Source: Hygrophila difformis
Taxonomy: Eukaryota; Streptophyta; Magnoliopsida; Lamiales; Acanthaceae
Direction: 5' to 3'
NCBI GenBank assembly: GCA_030278955.1
Contig: JAOANR010000004.1
Coordinates: forward strand, 2,504,845 to 2,568,844
DNA length: 64,000 nucleotides
In this document: positions 45,301-56,567 of the stretch, one piece after another
How the letters are laid out: the number at the start of each line of letters is the position of its first letter
How positions within the stretch are numbered: the stretch's first letter is position 1
Made by a program: the position numbers and the translations under genes
The notes under the pieces: model-generated
Databases searched by the model: none
Told to the model about the DNA's origin: nothing
The model's input: only the letters and a program-made list of their open reading frames with translations

Positions 45301-47035
45301 GTGTATTGCGGTCACCAAGCCTCACCCAATCCTCTTTCGCCCTTTGACACCAAAAGCTCTCCTCCTGAGACAGGATGTCTTGATAGTCCTGTTGGAGTTT
45401 TCTTTCCAGAAGGACCAAACGGTAGCAATCAACGGAGGACAAGGCCCTCTCAAGGCCGGCTAGTCTGCATAGCAACTTCTTTTTACGATTCCTAAGGCGC
45501 TGTCCCTCACGTGGACAATGTTGCATGGACTCTTCTTGTACATAACCAAGGCGGGAGGCGAAGCTACCAGCGCTATCACTCCAGGCCCTGGCCACAAGCT
45601 GCTCATAGGTAGGGCTGTCAAACGGGCTGGCCCGGCCCGACCCAGCCCTAACCCACCTCAGCCCACTTTTGAACGGGCCGGTGCGGGGCGGGCCTAATTT
45701 CTAACGGGCCGCTGAAATGCTAACCCAGCCCAACCCAAGGCGGGCTGCGGGCCAAAGTGGGCTAGCCCACTATAGAAAAAAACTGTTCTTTTTTTATTTT
45801 GCTCTTTCTAATTTTGAACATGTTGACTATCTATGGACTGATATGCATATATTTTTTAGGATTACTTTACCAAAGCCCATCAATAATTTAACATAAATTT
45901 TTAGAGCTTCACATCACAAAATACAAAATAGTTGACAAATTACAAGTAGGGCTGTCAAACGGGCTGGCCCGGCCCGGCCCTAACCCACCTCAGCCCACTT
46001 TTGAACGGGCCGGTGCGGGGCGGGCCTAATTTCTAACGGGCCGCTGAAATGCTAACCCAGCCCATAAAAAATACCTCACGGGCTGGGCCGGCCCAACGGG
46101 CCTAGGCCCGTTTGACAGCCCTACTCATAGGCAGACAATTGGCTCCAAGAGTATTCCCATCTGAAAATACGTCTCACCCCTGTCTGATTCGAACCTCCAC
46201 AGTGTAGTAATAGAGGAGTATGGTCGGAGCCCACTCTCGGCAAGATCTCAATATTCCCATTAGGAAAAAGTTCAATCCAAGGGAGATTAGCCACACCCCT
46301 GTCCAAACATTTCCTCAAGAATCGATGCCCATTGACAGGCCTCATCCAAGTAAATGTGGTACCTGCTGTCCGCACCGGCAGGAGCCCACAGTCCCCCAAG
46401 TAAGCTTTAAGCTCATCCGCCCTCCCTTGTATGAATACGCCCCCTTGCACCTCCGAGGCAGCTAACGCTTCATTCCAATCTCCCATCGCCACCCATGGGC
46501 CATCAATGCGGCTCCCAAGCTCCCTCAAGTAATTCCAATTGTCTCGTCTACGAAAATAATTTGGATTTGCGTAAACCGCAGTACACCACCATACTACCGA
46601 ATCCGCCCGCACCTTCACTGTGATGAAGCGCTCAGTTATTTCCATCACCTCATATAGCACAGCCCCGCCAGACCGACCAAGTACCCAAATTCCCCCTGCA
46701 CGACCAGAGACCTCCTGAACTGCAATAGGAAAGTAGCCTCTACTGAAAAAGAAATTTCTCACACGATCATATAGACCCTATGGTTCACAAAGATATACAA
46801 TTGACGGTTTATGCAACTGCATAACATCCGCAAGAGTCCGTTTGGCATTGGCATTCATGAGCCCCCGCACGTTCCACGATAAGATAGAGAAATCTGTAAA
46901 GATTGACATATCAAAATTGAAGATGGGCAATCTAACCAAAGTCTTACCGCTGTGGACATCAGGTATATCAATTAGACGAACCACCATCCTCTCCCGGTTG
47001 TGGCAGCACATAAACCTCCATATCCCCACTAGCAC
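42339..47035 (-). pseudogene. LINE-2 ORF2 (endonuclease, reverse transcriptase, RNase H), broken
   Basis: Read on the minus strand. APE-type endonuclease 47035-46124: LSWNVRGLMNAN, YLCEP, GDWNEALA and GSDHTPLLL. Reverse transcriptase 45595-43960: SPGPDGFPAAFYKKYW, IDLEKAYDNVRW, GDPLSPYLFN and FADDLIL. zf-RVT 43300-42960. RNase H 42830-42340: HSDGSRMEG, VIHAEIAGVLHG, VTDSMEALR and NAAADYVAKRG. In-frame stops: TAG near 46777, TGA near 43955, TAG near 43300, TAG near 42560. There is one frameshift near 44450. A hAT MITE splits the chain at 45610-46123; insert plus duplication is 522 bp, a multiple of three, but its end introduces a stop. Retrotransposition protein of an autonomous LINE, now dead in this copy. 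Confidence 0.9.
45610..46123. mobile_element. hAT-type MITE (514 bp) inside LINE-2 ORF2
   Basis: Terminal inverted repeats TAGGGCTGTCAAACGGGC and complement; 8-bp duplication CTCATAGG (45602-45609, 46124-46131). About 120 bp from the left terminus are repeated at 45953-46070, just inside the right half, separated by an AT-rich stretch, so the element contains a second copy of its own left end. No coding capacity. Confidence 0.92.
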
Positions 47036-47137
47036 TCACTTCCGGCAGCCCTTGATCATCAGTCGGCAACACCGCAGCAGCCGAGACTGAATCCACCTCC
47101 ATAATTCCCTTGATAGCGTCAAGGGCTCCCCACTCCT

Positions 47138-48523
47138 TCACAATCCCAACCTTGGGAGAGGCATTAAAAACCCCGTCCCCGATGCAATACTAAGTCGTTT
47201 GAGTTGACGGGATCGCTTAGAGGCCTGCATACTCCCTTTCACCTTTCCAGAAGAAGACCCCATGGCAGGGTTTGCGAAACTCACCGTATTCAACGACAAG
47301 GGCACAGAAGAACTTTGGCCAATCGACTTAGTAGGACCAATTTCCACAAACTCATTGGGCATGGCTTTGTCCTGATCTGGGCCAATCACCATCCCCTTAT
47401 TCGGGCTGGCCTTAGGAAGGTCAGGCCCATTACTGTCTTCCTTAGATGGGCTGGAAGCATGCTTTTTCCTGGGCTTGCGTCTAGTCACCACCATCCAATC
47501 CCCAATATTGGTATTCTCCTGGGCTGCATTCTCCCCACTCTGCTGGCCCAGATTGGAACTTGGAGAGGCCCCCACGCTACCTGAACCATGCACGTTCTCC
47601 TTCAACGCGGCATGCGCAACTGTTTCCTTACGTGGGCCTTTCTCCAAAACCGCCTCCGGAGCGGATGTCGTCGGCAATGGAGAACTGGTCATGCGAGACG
47701 GCGGAGCCACCGCACAGGAACCCTGCAAATGCCCAAAACGGCCACAACGCATACACACCATGTGTAATCCCTCGTAGGATATTTGGACTAACTGTCCTTC
47801 CACATCCACCATACCCAACAAAGGTTCCTCCAAATTCAGTTCCACGCAGGCCCTCGCATAACGTCCACGACTTAGTGCCAGTGTATTCACGTCGAACCTC
47901 AATGGAACACCCACCGCCGAAGCAATTACCCTAAGATAATCCTCCTTATAGAAGGCTGGGGTTAGAGCAGGAAATCGGATCCAGGATTGGATGGTATTAC
48001 ATTTGGACGTCCTCGGGTTAAACTCCTTGGTCCAGCGGGAAATGGATAGAACGTGATCGAGAACTAACCATGGACCGCCGGTAAGCACTTTTTCACGGTC
48101 CTCAGCTACCGAAAACTTGGCCAAGAAACAACCAAACCCAATATCTAAAAGATCAAAGGAGCCCGAAAGCTTCCATATGCGCTTCAGTCTATCCTTCATT
48201 GCCAAGAAACCCACAGAAATGCCCAATGGTTTCACAATCAAAGTGTCATGCCATGGGCCATAGGCTTCTTCCAGAACCGACGAAGCGAAGCGAACCTTAG
48301 GACAACTGCTATTAGCACCAGAACGATCGATAGAAGCCAGGTTGTTCTTCAAAAGATCACGAGCAGGAGTCGGGGCAGTCTTTGGGGAGGCAGAGTCAGC
48401 GAGCATGGCGTCCTTGAAGGATACCGGTAAGAGATTCGGGGGCTCAGGAGCCGGCGGATCAGGATCCGGAGGCCGCACGGGAGAGAGAACGGGAGACGCC
48501 ATCAATACGTTATAATTTATCAT
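47138..48523 (-). CDS. LINE-2 ORF1 protein (DUF4283 + CCHC zinc knuckle), intact
   Basis: 461 codons without interruption. The first ATG is at 48523; MASPVLSPVRPPDP from 48502 is the more usual style of start. Pro-rich N-terminus; DUF4283-like domain around residues 110-240 (LSGSFDLLDIGFGCFLAKFS, GGPWLVLDHVLSISRW, SWIRFPALT). A zinc knuckle follows at about 257-270 (CMRCGRFGHLQGSC), then a Ser/Lys-rich tail. It is expected to bind the element RNA. It is the only intact transposon protein frame of this size in the window. Confidence 0.85.
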   Translation of the reverse strand: MINYNVLMASPVLSPVRPPDPDPPAPEPPNLLPVSFKDAMLADSASPKTAPTPARDLLKNNLASIDRSGANSSCPKVRFASSVLEEAYGPWHDTLIVKPLGISVGFLAMKDRLKRIWKLSGSFDLLDIGFGCFLAKFSVAEDREKVLTGGPWLVLDHVLSISRWTKEFNPRTSKCNTIQSWIRFPALTPAFYKEDYLRVIASAVGVPLRFDVNTLALSRGRYARACVELNLEEPLLGMVDVEGQLVQISYEGLHMVCMRCGRFGHLQGSCAVAPPSRMTSSPLPTTSAPEAVLEKGPRKETVAHAALKENVHGSGSVGASPSSNLGQQSGENAAQENTNIGDWMVVTRRKPRKKHASSPSKEDSNGPDLPKASPNKGMVIGPDQDKAMPNEFVEIGPTKSIGQSSSVPLSLNTVSFANPAMGSSSGKVKGSMQASKRSRQLKRLSIASGTGFLMPLPRLGL

Positions 48524-49332
48524 AATATTTAAAAATAATTAATTGAAAAGCTTTAACAGAATAATATTAAATTCAATAATTAAGTTTAAATAATATAAAA
48601 TATGTAATATAAATTAATGAAAAGAACTATTTAAATTTACCATTAATATATAAATATCAAAATGGATTAAAATATGAACTTAATTTAAAAATAAATTAAT
48701 TAGATATCTAATATATTCAAGAGTCAATTTTAAAAATGTGCATTGATCTTTTTAGATTCCTCTTCTTTGTAATTTTTAAATATTGAACTTTTAAATTTTT
48801 TACTTGTACCGAACTTGAGTTATTAATAGTCTAAAATGTGCATTGAATTGTGTAAAAGGCGTGTCCATAACGAGTTTTTAAATTTAACTCTTGAATTATT
48901 AGATATCTAATTAATTTATATTTTAAAATTAATTCATATTTTAATCTATTTTGATATTTTTATATTAATTTTTGATTTAAATAGTTATTTTAATTAATTT
49001 ATATTACATACTTTATTTTATTTAAATTTAATTATTGCATTTAATATTATTCTATTACAAATTTTCAACTTAATTATTTTTTTAATTAATTTTATTTTAT
49101 TATTTCATTAATATTCCATATGTATAGTTAAATTTAAACATTCCATGCATGTGGACATAATTAAGAAATTATTTAGCAAAAATTATAAGATTAGTAAGAA
49201 AATGACTATTTTGGATATTATGCATAAAAAATGTAGAGGACCAATAGGGGCGAAAAAAAGAAAAATTAAATGACTATTTTGGATATTTGGAAAAAAAAAA
49301 AGACCATCTCATACATTTTTCCGGAACTACTC

Positions 49333-50147
49333 CAATGGAGAATTTACTGTTTTAGGTACAACCACTCTCATTCGCGCCTGAAAAGCTGAAGATGTGCCCG
49401 TCTTTCTTGTGGTTGTTGCTGCGGATTTGTGTTGGGGATTGGGGGGCTGCTGCCCCGAGTTCAAAATTTGCATATTATTTTTATATAGTTATGTTTATTT
49501 TATCTACAGTATAAATTTTTTTTAATCAAATTCCGCCCCCAAACTCAAACTTTGGCATTAATATTTTATATAGTCGTGTAAATTATAGTTATATTATAAA
49601 TTACTTTTCAGTAATTCACAGAGAAGAGGAGGAAAAAGAAGGCAACATGTTTCTTTGTTAATGAGATTTTTTAACATATGCTCATAAGAAGACCCAAGTA
49701 GAGTTAGATGAAGACAGAGATATTATTCGCGATCCGGGAAACGAAAATCAACTCTACGAAAATTAAAAATGAAATAAGGCGAAGATATTTGTTCGCGTCC
49801 CCCTCCCCCAGACACTCTGCGTCTGCCACTTTGTTGGTGGCCATTAAACCACCTTAGACTAAGGTGTTTCTATGCGCCATCCTTCTTCTGTGCACCCGTG
49901 GCGCTTGCTTTGGATCAAATCAGCTGGAATGAGTTGTTTAACCCATTGAATCCATGGCTTCCCTTTTGTGCACTATTTCCACTTCTTCCCCACCTATTTT
50001 AATACTATTATTGTTAGATTTTACATTTTAACCCATAAGGATCAAAATATTATTCGGGTCCCTTGTTATTTTCTTGTATTTGCATTTAGGTACCTAGGGC
50101 TAGGATTTAAATGTTAGGGGGGCTAAAGCTTTTGAACTAATTATATA
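49333..50147. other. Intergenic sequence without recognised features
   Basis: No gene. Purine-rich patch near 49620 (AGAGAAGAGGAGGAAAAAGA). Confidence 0.5.
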
Positions 50148-50261
50148 CTCCCTCCATCCCACTCCAAGTGTCTTGTTACTGTTGGACACGGAAATTAAGG
50201 TAGAGTTGGTTTGTGAGTATATGGTGGGGTCCACATAGTTGTTGGAGGGGAAAATTATTTC
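50148..50261. mobile_element. Left part of a MITE with Stowaway-like terminus, interrupted by the Tat element
   Basis: Begins CTCCCTCCATCCCACTCC after TA. No right end before the LTR starts at 50262; the remainder should lie beyond the 3' LTR, outside the window. Confidence 0.45.
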
Positions 50262-50824
50262 TGTTAACCCCAATATTTTAGGCCCAATGAATTTAACCCA
50301 ATTCTTTTTCGAGAAACCCAATCCAATTCAGAGGCCCATTAAGTTTAGCCCAATCCATTTTTGAGAGGCCCGGTCCAGAGGCCCATTTAGCTTAGCCCAA
50401 TCCATTTTCGAGAGACCCGGTCCAGTTTGAGATTCATCCGGATAAAACAAGGGGAGAGGGATCAAGAAGATGGACGGTTACTCAGAGAAGATCGCGCAGC
50501 TTCAATGCAAGGCATCATTAGAGGAGGAGAATCCGCACCACATTGAAGCCTGGAGACTCCACACTCATCCTCACCCATCCTCACCTGTCGGCTATAAAAT
50601 GCCAGAGGCGACATTGGGACAGGGCATCTACACACACCCCTAGAGGAATCACACTTTAATATTTTTACTTTCTGCAAATTTTCTTTCTGCAAGTTCTTCC
50701 TTGTTTTCTTCCATTCCGTAATTTCTTGTTCCTTTACAGCTTTTATTTAAATTTCTGTAATCCCATTCCTCAATCCTTGTAATCATCTTCATCAATATCA
50801 ATCAACGAAAATTCTTGGTTAACA
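50262..50824 (+). repeat. 5' LTR of the Tat element
   Basis: 563 bp from TGTTAACCCC to TTGGTTAACA, ends inverted over eight bases. Contains near-repeats of a GGCCCATT...GCCCAATCCATTTT...GAGA motif (50280-50430). Confidence 0.8.
50593..50599 (+). promoter_or_regulatory. TATA box in the 5' LTR (TATAAAA)
   Basis: TATAAAA in GGCTATAAAATGCC, about 330 bp into the LTR; the start of the R region would follow about 30 bp on. Confidence 0.5.
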
Positions 50825-50827
50825 AAT

Positions 50828-50845
50828 TGGCACGCCCAGTGGGAC
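50828..50845 (+). other. Primer-binding site of the Tat element
   Basis: TGGCACGCCCAGTGGGAC begins three bases after the LTR. Begins with TGG as required to pair with tRNA CCA ends; the tRNA species needs a search. Confidence 0.7.
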
Positions 50846-51479
50846 TCGAGTGGAAACCATATCCGCTTAGAGTGTATGCTACTTAGATCTGGACGAGTAG
50901 TAAGAGACTTAACATAAAAATTTGAGGAAATGTCGCTCCATGAAGAAATTCCAGTAAGAACACCATCTGAGAACGCCGATAATGCGGCGACTACTTCTCA
51001 ACCACCACAAGGGATAATGCAAGTCCCATCCCTTTCGGAACAAATGCGGCTATCGATGACTGAGTCGATGGCCGAATTCATGCCTTTGTTAACAAGGCAC
51101 CTTATGGATGTGTTGCGGCCTGCTATGGCCGACCAAACTGATAAGATTTGTGGATTCCTGCGTACTTCGCAAGAAGACTCCATCTCAATGAATGGCACGA
51201 ATGTGCCACCAAACATCCCAGGGCCGTATGGCGGCCCACAGAGGACTTGGGGGACAACCTTTGGCCATCAACCATTTTCTGAGTTCGGAGGTATGGCTAG
51301 TCTGCCTCCATTTCTTTCTTCTCATACTTTCGTTCCTGCGGCATCTAATATGCCGAACGGTTGTTATGCATCGCCTCCCATAATGTATGCTTCATCAGGG
51401 TACTTAATGGCGTCTAGCACCGTACCAACCATTCCTGGCATGGCATCACGCCAGGCGACACAACCATTTGGAGTGGCGG

Positions 51480-51735
51480 CGCCCATGCCACATCAGGTCG
51501 CCAACATACCTCAGGCCACCAACATACCTTCGGCCGCCAACTTGCCTCAAGCCGCCATGCCTCAGGCTGCCAACCCATACCCGGCCGCCAACATGAGTCA
51601 TCCGGCCGCCAACATGCTTCATCCGGCCGCCAGCTTGGCTCCGGCCGCCAACATGGTCCAGGCCGCCAACATACTTCATCCGGCCGCCAGCATGACTCCG
51701 GCCGCAAACATGATCCAGGCCGCCATGCCCATGTA
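51480..51735 (+). repeat. GCCGCCAAC repeat array in gag
   Basis: About twelve units of 15-21 bp built on CCGGCCGCCAACATG, keeping frame and encoding PAANM-like repeats. Confidence 0.8.
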
Positions 51736-53454
51736 TCAACAAGCTGCCATGCCTCCTACACAGGCACCTGTGGTGTCACCCGAGTTGTTGGCAGATATGA
51801 TGCAACAACATTTCGGCATGCAATTAAGGCCGATGGAACGGCCCACCTATAGGAAACCATACCCGGATTGGGTAGACACTATGCAGCCTTATCCTAGAGG
51901 CTTCAAAATGCCCGAGTTCACAACTTTCTCGGGAGACGACGACAAATCAACCGTAGAACACGTGGGCAGGTTTACTGCCCAATGTGGCGAAGCAGGGGCC
52001 AACGATTGGCTGAGACTAAGGCTGTTCAGCTCCTCACTGACTGGACCTGCCTTTGCTTGGTTTGCGTCATTGCGGCCTAATTCCATTCAAAACTGGGCTG
52101 ATCTCGAGCGGGCATTTCATGACAGATTCTACACTCCTCTGTCACAGGTTAGTCTTGCAGATCTCACTAACGCCAAACAATTTGCTGATGAGGCGGCAAG
52201 TTCTTTTATTAATAGATTGCAGCGCCTTAAAGGCCGATGTACTATAGCAATACCTGATTAAGAAATAGCCAATATAGCAGTGGCTAATATGTTACCGAGG
52301 TTAAAAGAACATTTAATTGTGCAGGATGCAACTGACCTTGCCCAGCTGGCCAAGAGAGCGGCCCGCGTGGAAAAATTCCTGGGAGAACAGGAAGAGAGAC
52401 GTCCTACGCGTCGAGTCCACTTCGAGGAGGTGAGACTCAGTGATGAGGAGGACGATGCTGTGGAAGTGGCTGTTGCAGAGCTAGTGCACACAGCCAAACC
52501 GCATACATGTGCGGCTCTCAAGCTGCCAAAACAAAGAGAGGCTAAGTATAAGCCTGAAGAAGACCTCTTTGACATGGGCAAGGCGGACCAAGTGTTCGAT
52601 GCTCTACTCAAAGACGGTGTGATCAAGTTGCCTGAAGGGCAAAAATTACCAGCGGCCGAGGAAATTCGGGGCCGAGCATTTTGTAAGTGGCATAACTCCT
52701 TTACTCACAGCATTACTAAATGCAGGAGTTTTAGAACTGCCATTCAGAACAAAATAAAAGAGGTTCGTTTGAAAATTGCAGGTATGAAAGTTGATTTAGA
52801 CCCATTCCCTCAGCTTCCCATTGGTGCTTCTGGACTCATCCCAAATCCAGAAGATGGCGGCTCCAATAGCCGGGCTGATAAAGGGAAGGAACACGTTGAG
52901 ATTGATGAGGAGGATGTAGACTTGTTGTCTGATGAGTCCGACCATGAAAAAAGAAAAGAGTTGTATAAAAAGCAACTAAGATTCAAAAACATGTCGAAGG
53001 AGGACTTCAAGAAAGTCCTGGAAGCGGAGGAGCGAGAACACCAGAAGAAGCAAAATCCTCCTTTGAGGGTTGAGATTCCTAAGCACGCCGTAGAGATTCA
53101 TGAAAACGGGAGACACCAGCCTGTCACTCGCGATTATAGGCATGGTGTGCAGGTGGTTCCAACCTTGATGAGGCGACCTGAACATCCAGTTGAGACTGAC
53201 AGGTGGTTGAGGAACCGGGCGCATAGTAAAGCTGCTCAAAAGGAGCCGCCACCCATGACTAGAAGTCAATTTAGGCGGGCTCAGAGACGATATGCCGAGG
53301 AAATGCGGCAATGGGAAGCTCAGATCCACAAGTTGGAGTCTTCCAGGCCTCGGAAGCCCATACAGCCCACTTACTTCAGAGGTGAAACCTCCGAACAGCG
53401 GAGACATAACTCGTCCATAACACCCCACCAAAGAAAGTTGCATGAGGCTTCAAG

Positions 53455-53640
53455 AAGGTCACCACAACCTTCATCACCCAGGAGGCCAGTCCGGGAGAGG
53501 CTGCAGCCGCCCTCACCCAGGAGGCCAACCCGGGAGAGGCTGCAACCGCCATCACCCTCCACCAGGAGGCCGATGAAGGAGAGATTACAACCACCATCAT
53601 CTTCTACTGCCAGGAGACCAGTGAGAGAGAGACTGCAATG
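53455..53640 (+). repeat. In-frame RRPxRERLQPPSP repeat
   Basis: Four units of roughly 42-54 bp in gag, each encoding Arg-Arg-Pro, then a basic stretch, Leu-Gln, then Pro/Ser. Confidence 0.8.
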
Positions 53641-54579
53641 GACGGAAAGAAGACGTCAGCCGCCATCACCTCAACCTAGGGCAACACAAATGGAGTCTCC
53701 TCAAGATAACATTCAACCCTCGGTGTCTAGAGACAAAGGTAAAGCTATTGTTACCGAGTCTGGTGATAAAGGAAGTAAGGTTAAATCTGCAGGACAGAAG
53801 TTCATCGAGAGGCTAGACAAAATGGACATGACTCCTTCAAACATGGCTATGGCTAGTGTGCTTATGAAATACATGGCATATTTGGCAGCCCATGAAGCTG
53901 GTGAACTTGGAAGCGAGCCACATAGATTCGAAGGATTCACGGCTTACTGCAAGACTGTAGAAACCCAGAAGAAGTCACAGATACAAGTTGAAACGAAATC
54001 AACTAGCGAAGCACTTCAAGCGACCAATGAAGCACCACAAGTGAGTTTTGGTGCTATTACACCTACAGAGGTGGAGGCTGCGGTGGAGGCCAATCTCGAT
54101 AAACCTAAAGTTGGGATTGGCGCCCTAGGCATTATGACGGATGAATGTGGCACGATGGATGACATGAATATTGATGAAGAATATGGATATGGAGATGGTG
54201 ATGTAAACCTCACTATTGACGAAGGGTATGAAGATGATGTGTGGGGTAATGTGAACCTCAATATTGATGAGGAGTATCATGTTGAATTGGACGGCATGGA
54301 TCTTGAAGATGAGGCTTTCTGGAAAAAATTGGACAAGGAGCTTAAAGAAGCAGATGATAGGAAAGAGGATGGGCCGAATGACCCCTCCGTGCCTATGCGG
54401 GTCATTGGATTGGCGGCTGAGGAAGAAATGAGCGATGCCAAATCCGAGATATGGGATGAGGAAGAGCCATCGTTCGCGAGGCTCATTGAAGAAATGGATG
54501 AAATGATAGCCGAACTGTCCCATCCAACCAGGGATGCACCTCCCATGCAAGAACTTGGCGGCCAACATGAGGTTCAAAT

Positions 54580-55185
54580 TTGGTTGTGGCACAGTTTGCC
54601 AAACCTGAGGTTGCCCAGACGAGGCAACTGAAGCCCTTGTATGTCAAGGCTCACATCGATGGGCGTCCTGTGAGCAGGGTGTTTGTTGATAATGGGGCGG
54701 CAGCCAATGTGATGCCGATGTCAACTCTAAGGAAGATTGGGAAGAGTGAAAAAGATCTGATCCCCACAAGGGTTAGAATGTGTAGCTTCGTAGGGGAAGC
54801 AACCCAACCTGCCGGATTCATAACGGCGGACGTCACTATTGGATCCAAGACCATCAAGGTCGCCTTCTTTGTGGTGAGATCTAAGACGTGTTACTCGGCA
54901 TTGCTTGGACGCGACTGGATTCACATGGCGCAGTGTGTGCCATCTACCCTCCACCAGCAGTTGTTAATTTGGGATGGTAACCAGGTAGAATTGGTGGAGG
55001 CGGATCCTCAACCCTTTGCAGAACCGGATGCCAACAATGATGAGGCGATCTTCTACCTAGAAGACATCCAACCTGCATCAGCTTTAATTGGTATGGACAT
55101 GGATCTGGAATCCATTGACTTCACAACGAGCGGCTTCAAGTTACATCCTGCAGATAGCCGACATGAAGCATCAAGCTCTTCATGA
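54580..55185 (+). pseudogene. Tat aspartic protease
   Basis: Retropepsin-like domain: KPLYVKAHIDGRPVSRVFVD, then NGAAANVMP (active-site Asp, with DNG instead of the usual DTG/DSG), flap-like region and LLGRDWIHM. It is in a frame different from gag, overlapping gag's end by 52 nt, and closes with a TGA that overlaps the next ATG. It would process the gag and pol chains. Loss of Thr/Ser after the catalytic Asp may reflect lineage variation, since DGG and DNG forms occur in Tat elements, or decay. Confidence 0.8.
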
Positions 55186-56567
55186 TGAGCAACTATGACA
55201 TTTATAAAGACTTGTTGCAGCGGCTCGCCAACACTGAAATAATGATGGGTGCCGAAATCAAGTCCAAAAACCCTACTGACATTCGGCCATCTGAATGGCC
55301 ATCTCCTGTGAAGCGGACGTTGCCTAGTCCGGAAGCCAAGGAACCACTTGTAGACATTAACCTCAGGACAGATGTGGAGCCCAAGCTGACCAAGATAAGT
55401 GCGTCGTTGCCTAAGGAGGAGCGGCACCAGCTAGTGGAGCTGATTCATAAGTATAAGGATTGCTTTGCATGGCAGTACACAGACATGCCAGGGCTATCAA
55501 GGGAGCTAGTGGAACACAAGTTACCAACTCATCCAGAGTTCAGACCTCATAAGCTGCCGCCAAGACGGTTCGATCCAGACACCATCCCAAAAATAAAGGC
55601 CGAGATTGAGAAGCTTCTTAAAGCAGGTTACATTAGAACTTGTCGTTATGTAGAATGGCTTGCAAACATTGTACCTGTTGTAAAGAAGAATGGTCAATTG
55701 AGAGTCTGTATAGACTTTAGGAACTTAAACTTGGCAACGCCCAAGGATGAATATGTAATGCCTATGGCCGATATGCTTGTTGATGCGGCCGCCGGCCACA
55801 AGTTTTTATCTTTAATGGATGGTTATTCTGGATACAACCAAATCTTCATTTCTGAAAATGATGTACATAAAACAGCTTTTCGCTGCCCAGGGCCAGTCGG
55901 CATTTTTGAATGGGTAGTCATGCCCTTTGGGTTGAAAAATGCTGGGGCAACATACCAAAGGGCCATGAACATGATTTTTCATGATTTAATCGGTCATACA
56001 CTTGAAGTGTACATTGATGACATAGTGGTAAAATCATGTGAATTTGGCCAACACTTGACTCACCTCGAAGGTGCCTTCATCCGAATGAGGCAGCATGGAT
56101 TGAAAATTAATCCAGGTAAGTGTGCCTTTGGAGTGGCGGCAGGGAACTTCTTAGGTTTCCTGGTGCATGAGAGGGACATTGAGGTAGACCAAAATAAAGC
56201 TAAAGCCATCTTGGAGGCTCGTGCACCAACCAATCTCAAAGAACTGCAATCATTGATGGGTAAAATCAATTTCTTAAGGAGATTCATTGCCAATGCTGCA
56301 GGCAAGATGAAAGCGTTCACTACCTTACTTAAAGGAAGAAAGAACGAGAAGTTCGTATGGACGACTGAGCATCAAGCATCATTTGAAGAAATTAAAAGAG
56401 CATTGGTCAATCCTCCAGTATTGGTGCCGCCAACACTTGGAGTACCATTGAAACTATATGTATCGGCCGCCGAGGAGTCTATCGGGTGCTTGCTTGCACA
56501 GGATGATGAAGGAGGCAAGGAGAGGGCTATCTATTACCTTAGCAAGACTTTGCAAGGCCAGAAGTAA
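55182..56567 (+). pseudogene. Tat reverse transcriptase and start of RNase H
   Basis: Starts ATG 55182 in ATGA overlap with the protease stop. RT motifs: RRFDPDTIPKIKAEIEKLL, VVKKNGQLRVCIDFRNLN, SLMDGYSGYNQI (catalytic Asp), VMPFGLKNAGATYQRAMN, YIDDIVVKS (YxDD) and LGFLVHERDIEVD. The first RNase H follows (KLYVSAAEESIGCLLAQD, YYLSKTLQG). The frame ends at 56567 one base out of step with the continuing RNase H, so a one-base loss near 56563 is likely. Confidence 0.9.

Larger units (their letters stand above)
42235..48526 (-). mobile_element. Full-length L1-clade LINE (LINE-2), 6.3 kb, within fold-back element 3
   Basis: Bounded by an 18-bp target duplication, ATTTAAAAATAATTAATT, at 42217-42234 and 48527-48544. 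It has a poly(A) tail on the minus strand at the 42235 side. ORF1 is intact. ORF2 has endonuclease, reverse transcriptase, zf-RVT and RNase H in order but is broken by stops, a frameshift and a hAT insertion. The perfect duplication argues for a fairly recent insertion; the stops argue against very recent activity. Confidence 0.92.
41997..49322. mobile_element. Fold-back MULE-type element 3, split by a LINE
   Basis: Left terminus GGAAAAATATATGATATGGT; the inverted right terminus is GGAAAAATGTATGAGATGGT. Duplications GGAACTGCTC (41987-41996) and GGAACTACTC (49323-49332) differ by one base. The arms (GTCATTTTCTTACTAAT, TTAATTATATCCACATGGAA and complements near 49140-49210) are inverted. Without the LINE and its duplication the element is about 1 kb, similar in size and termini to element 2. 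Confidence 0.85.
50876..54631 (+). pseudogene. Tat gag polyprotein with two in-frame stops
   Basis: One frame from ATG 50876, interrupted only by TAA at 50915-50917 and TAA at 52259-52261. The non-autonomous element has sense codons at both places. Order: N-terminal region (LSMTESMAEF); PAANM-type repeats (51480-51735); the retrotransposon gag core (YPRGFKMPEFTTFSGDDD, WADLERAFHDRFY) ending at the second stop; EIANIAVANMLPRL; a Cys/His motif CKWHNSFTHSITKC near 52685; a basic region with four RRPxRERLQPPSP repeats (53455-53640); and an acidic region (about 54130-54500) before the protease. A gag of over 1200 codons is typical of the Tat/Ogre group. Structural protein of the virus-like particle. 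Confidence 0.85.

Noticed and set aside
46778..47035. Separate gene encoding a short endonuclease-like protein
   Set aside because: Same frame as the rest of LINE-2 ORF2; separated only by one in-frame TAG.
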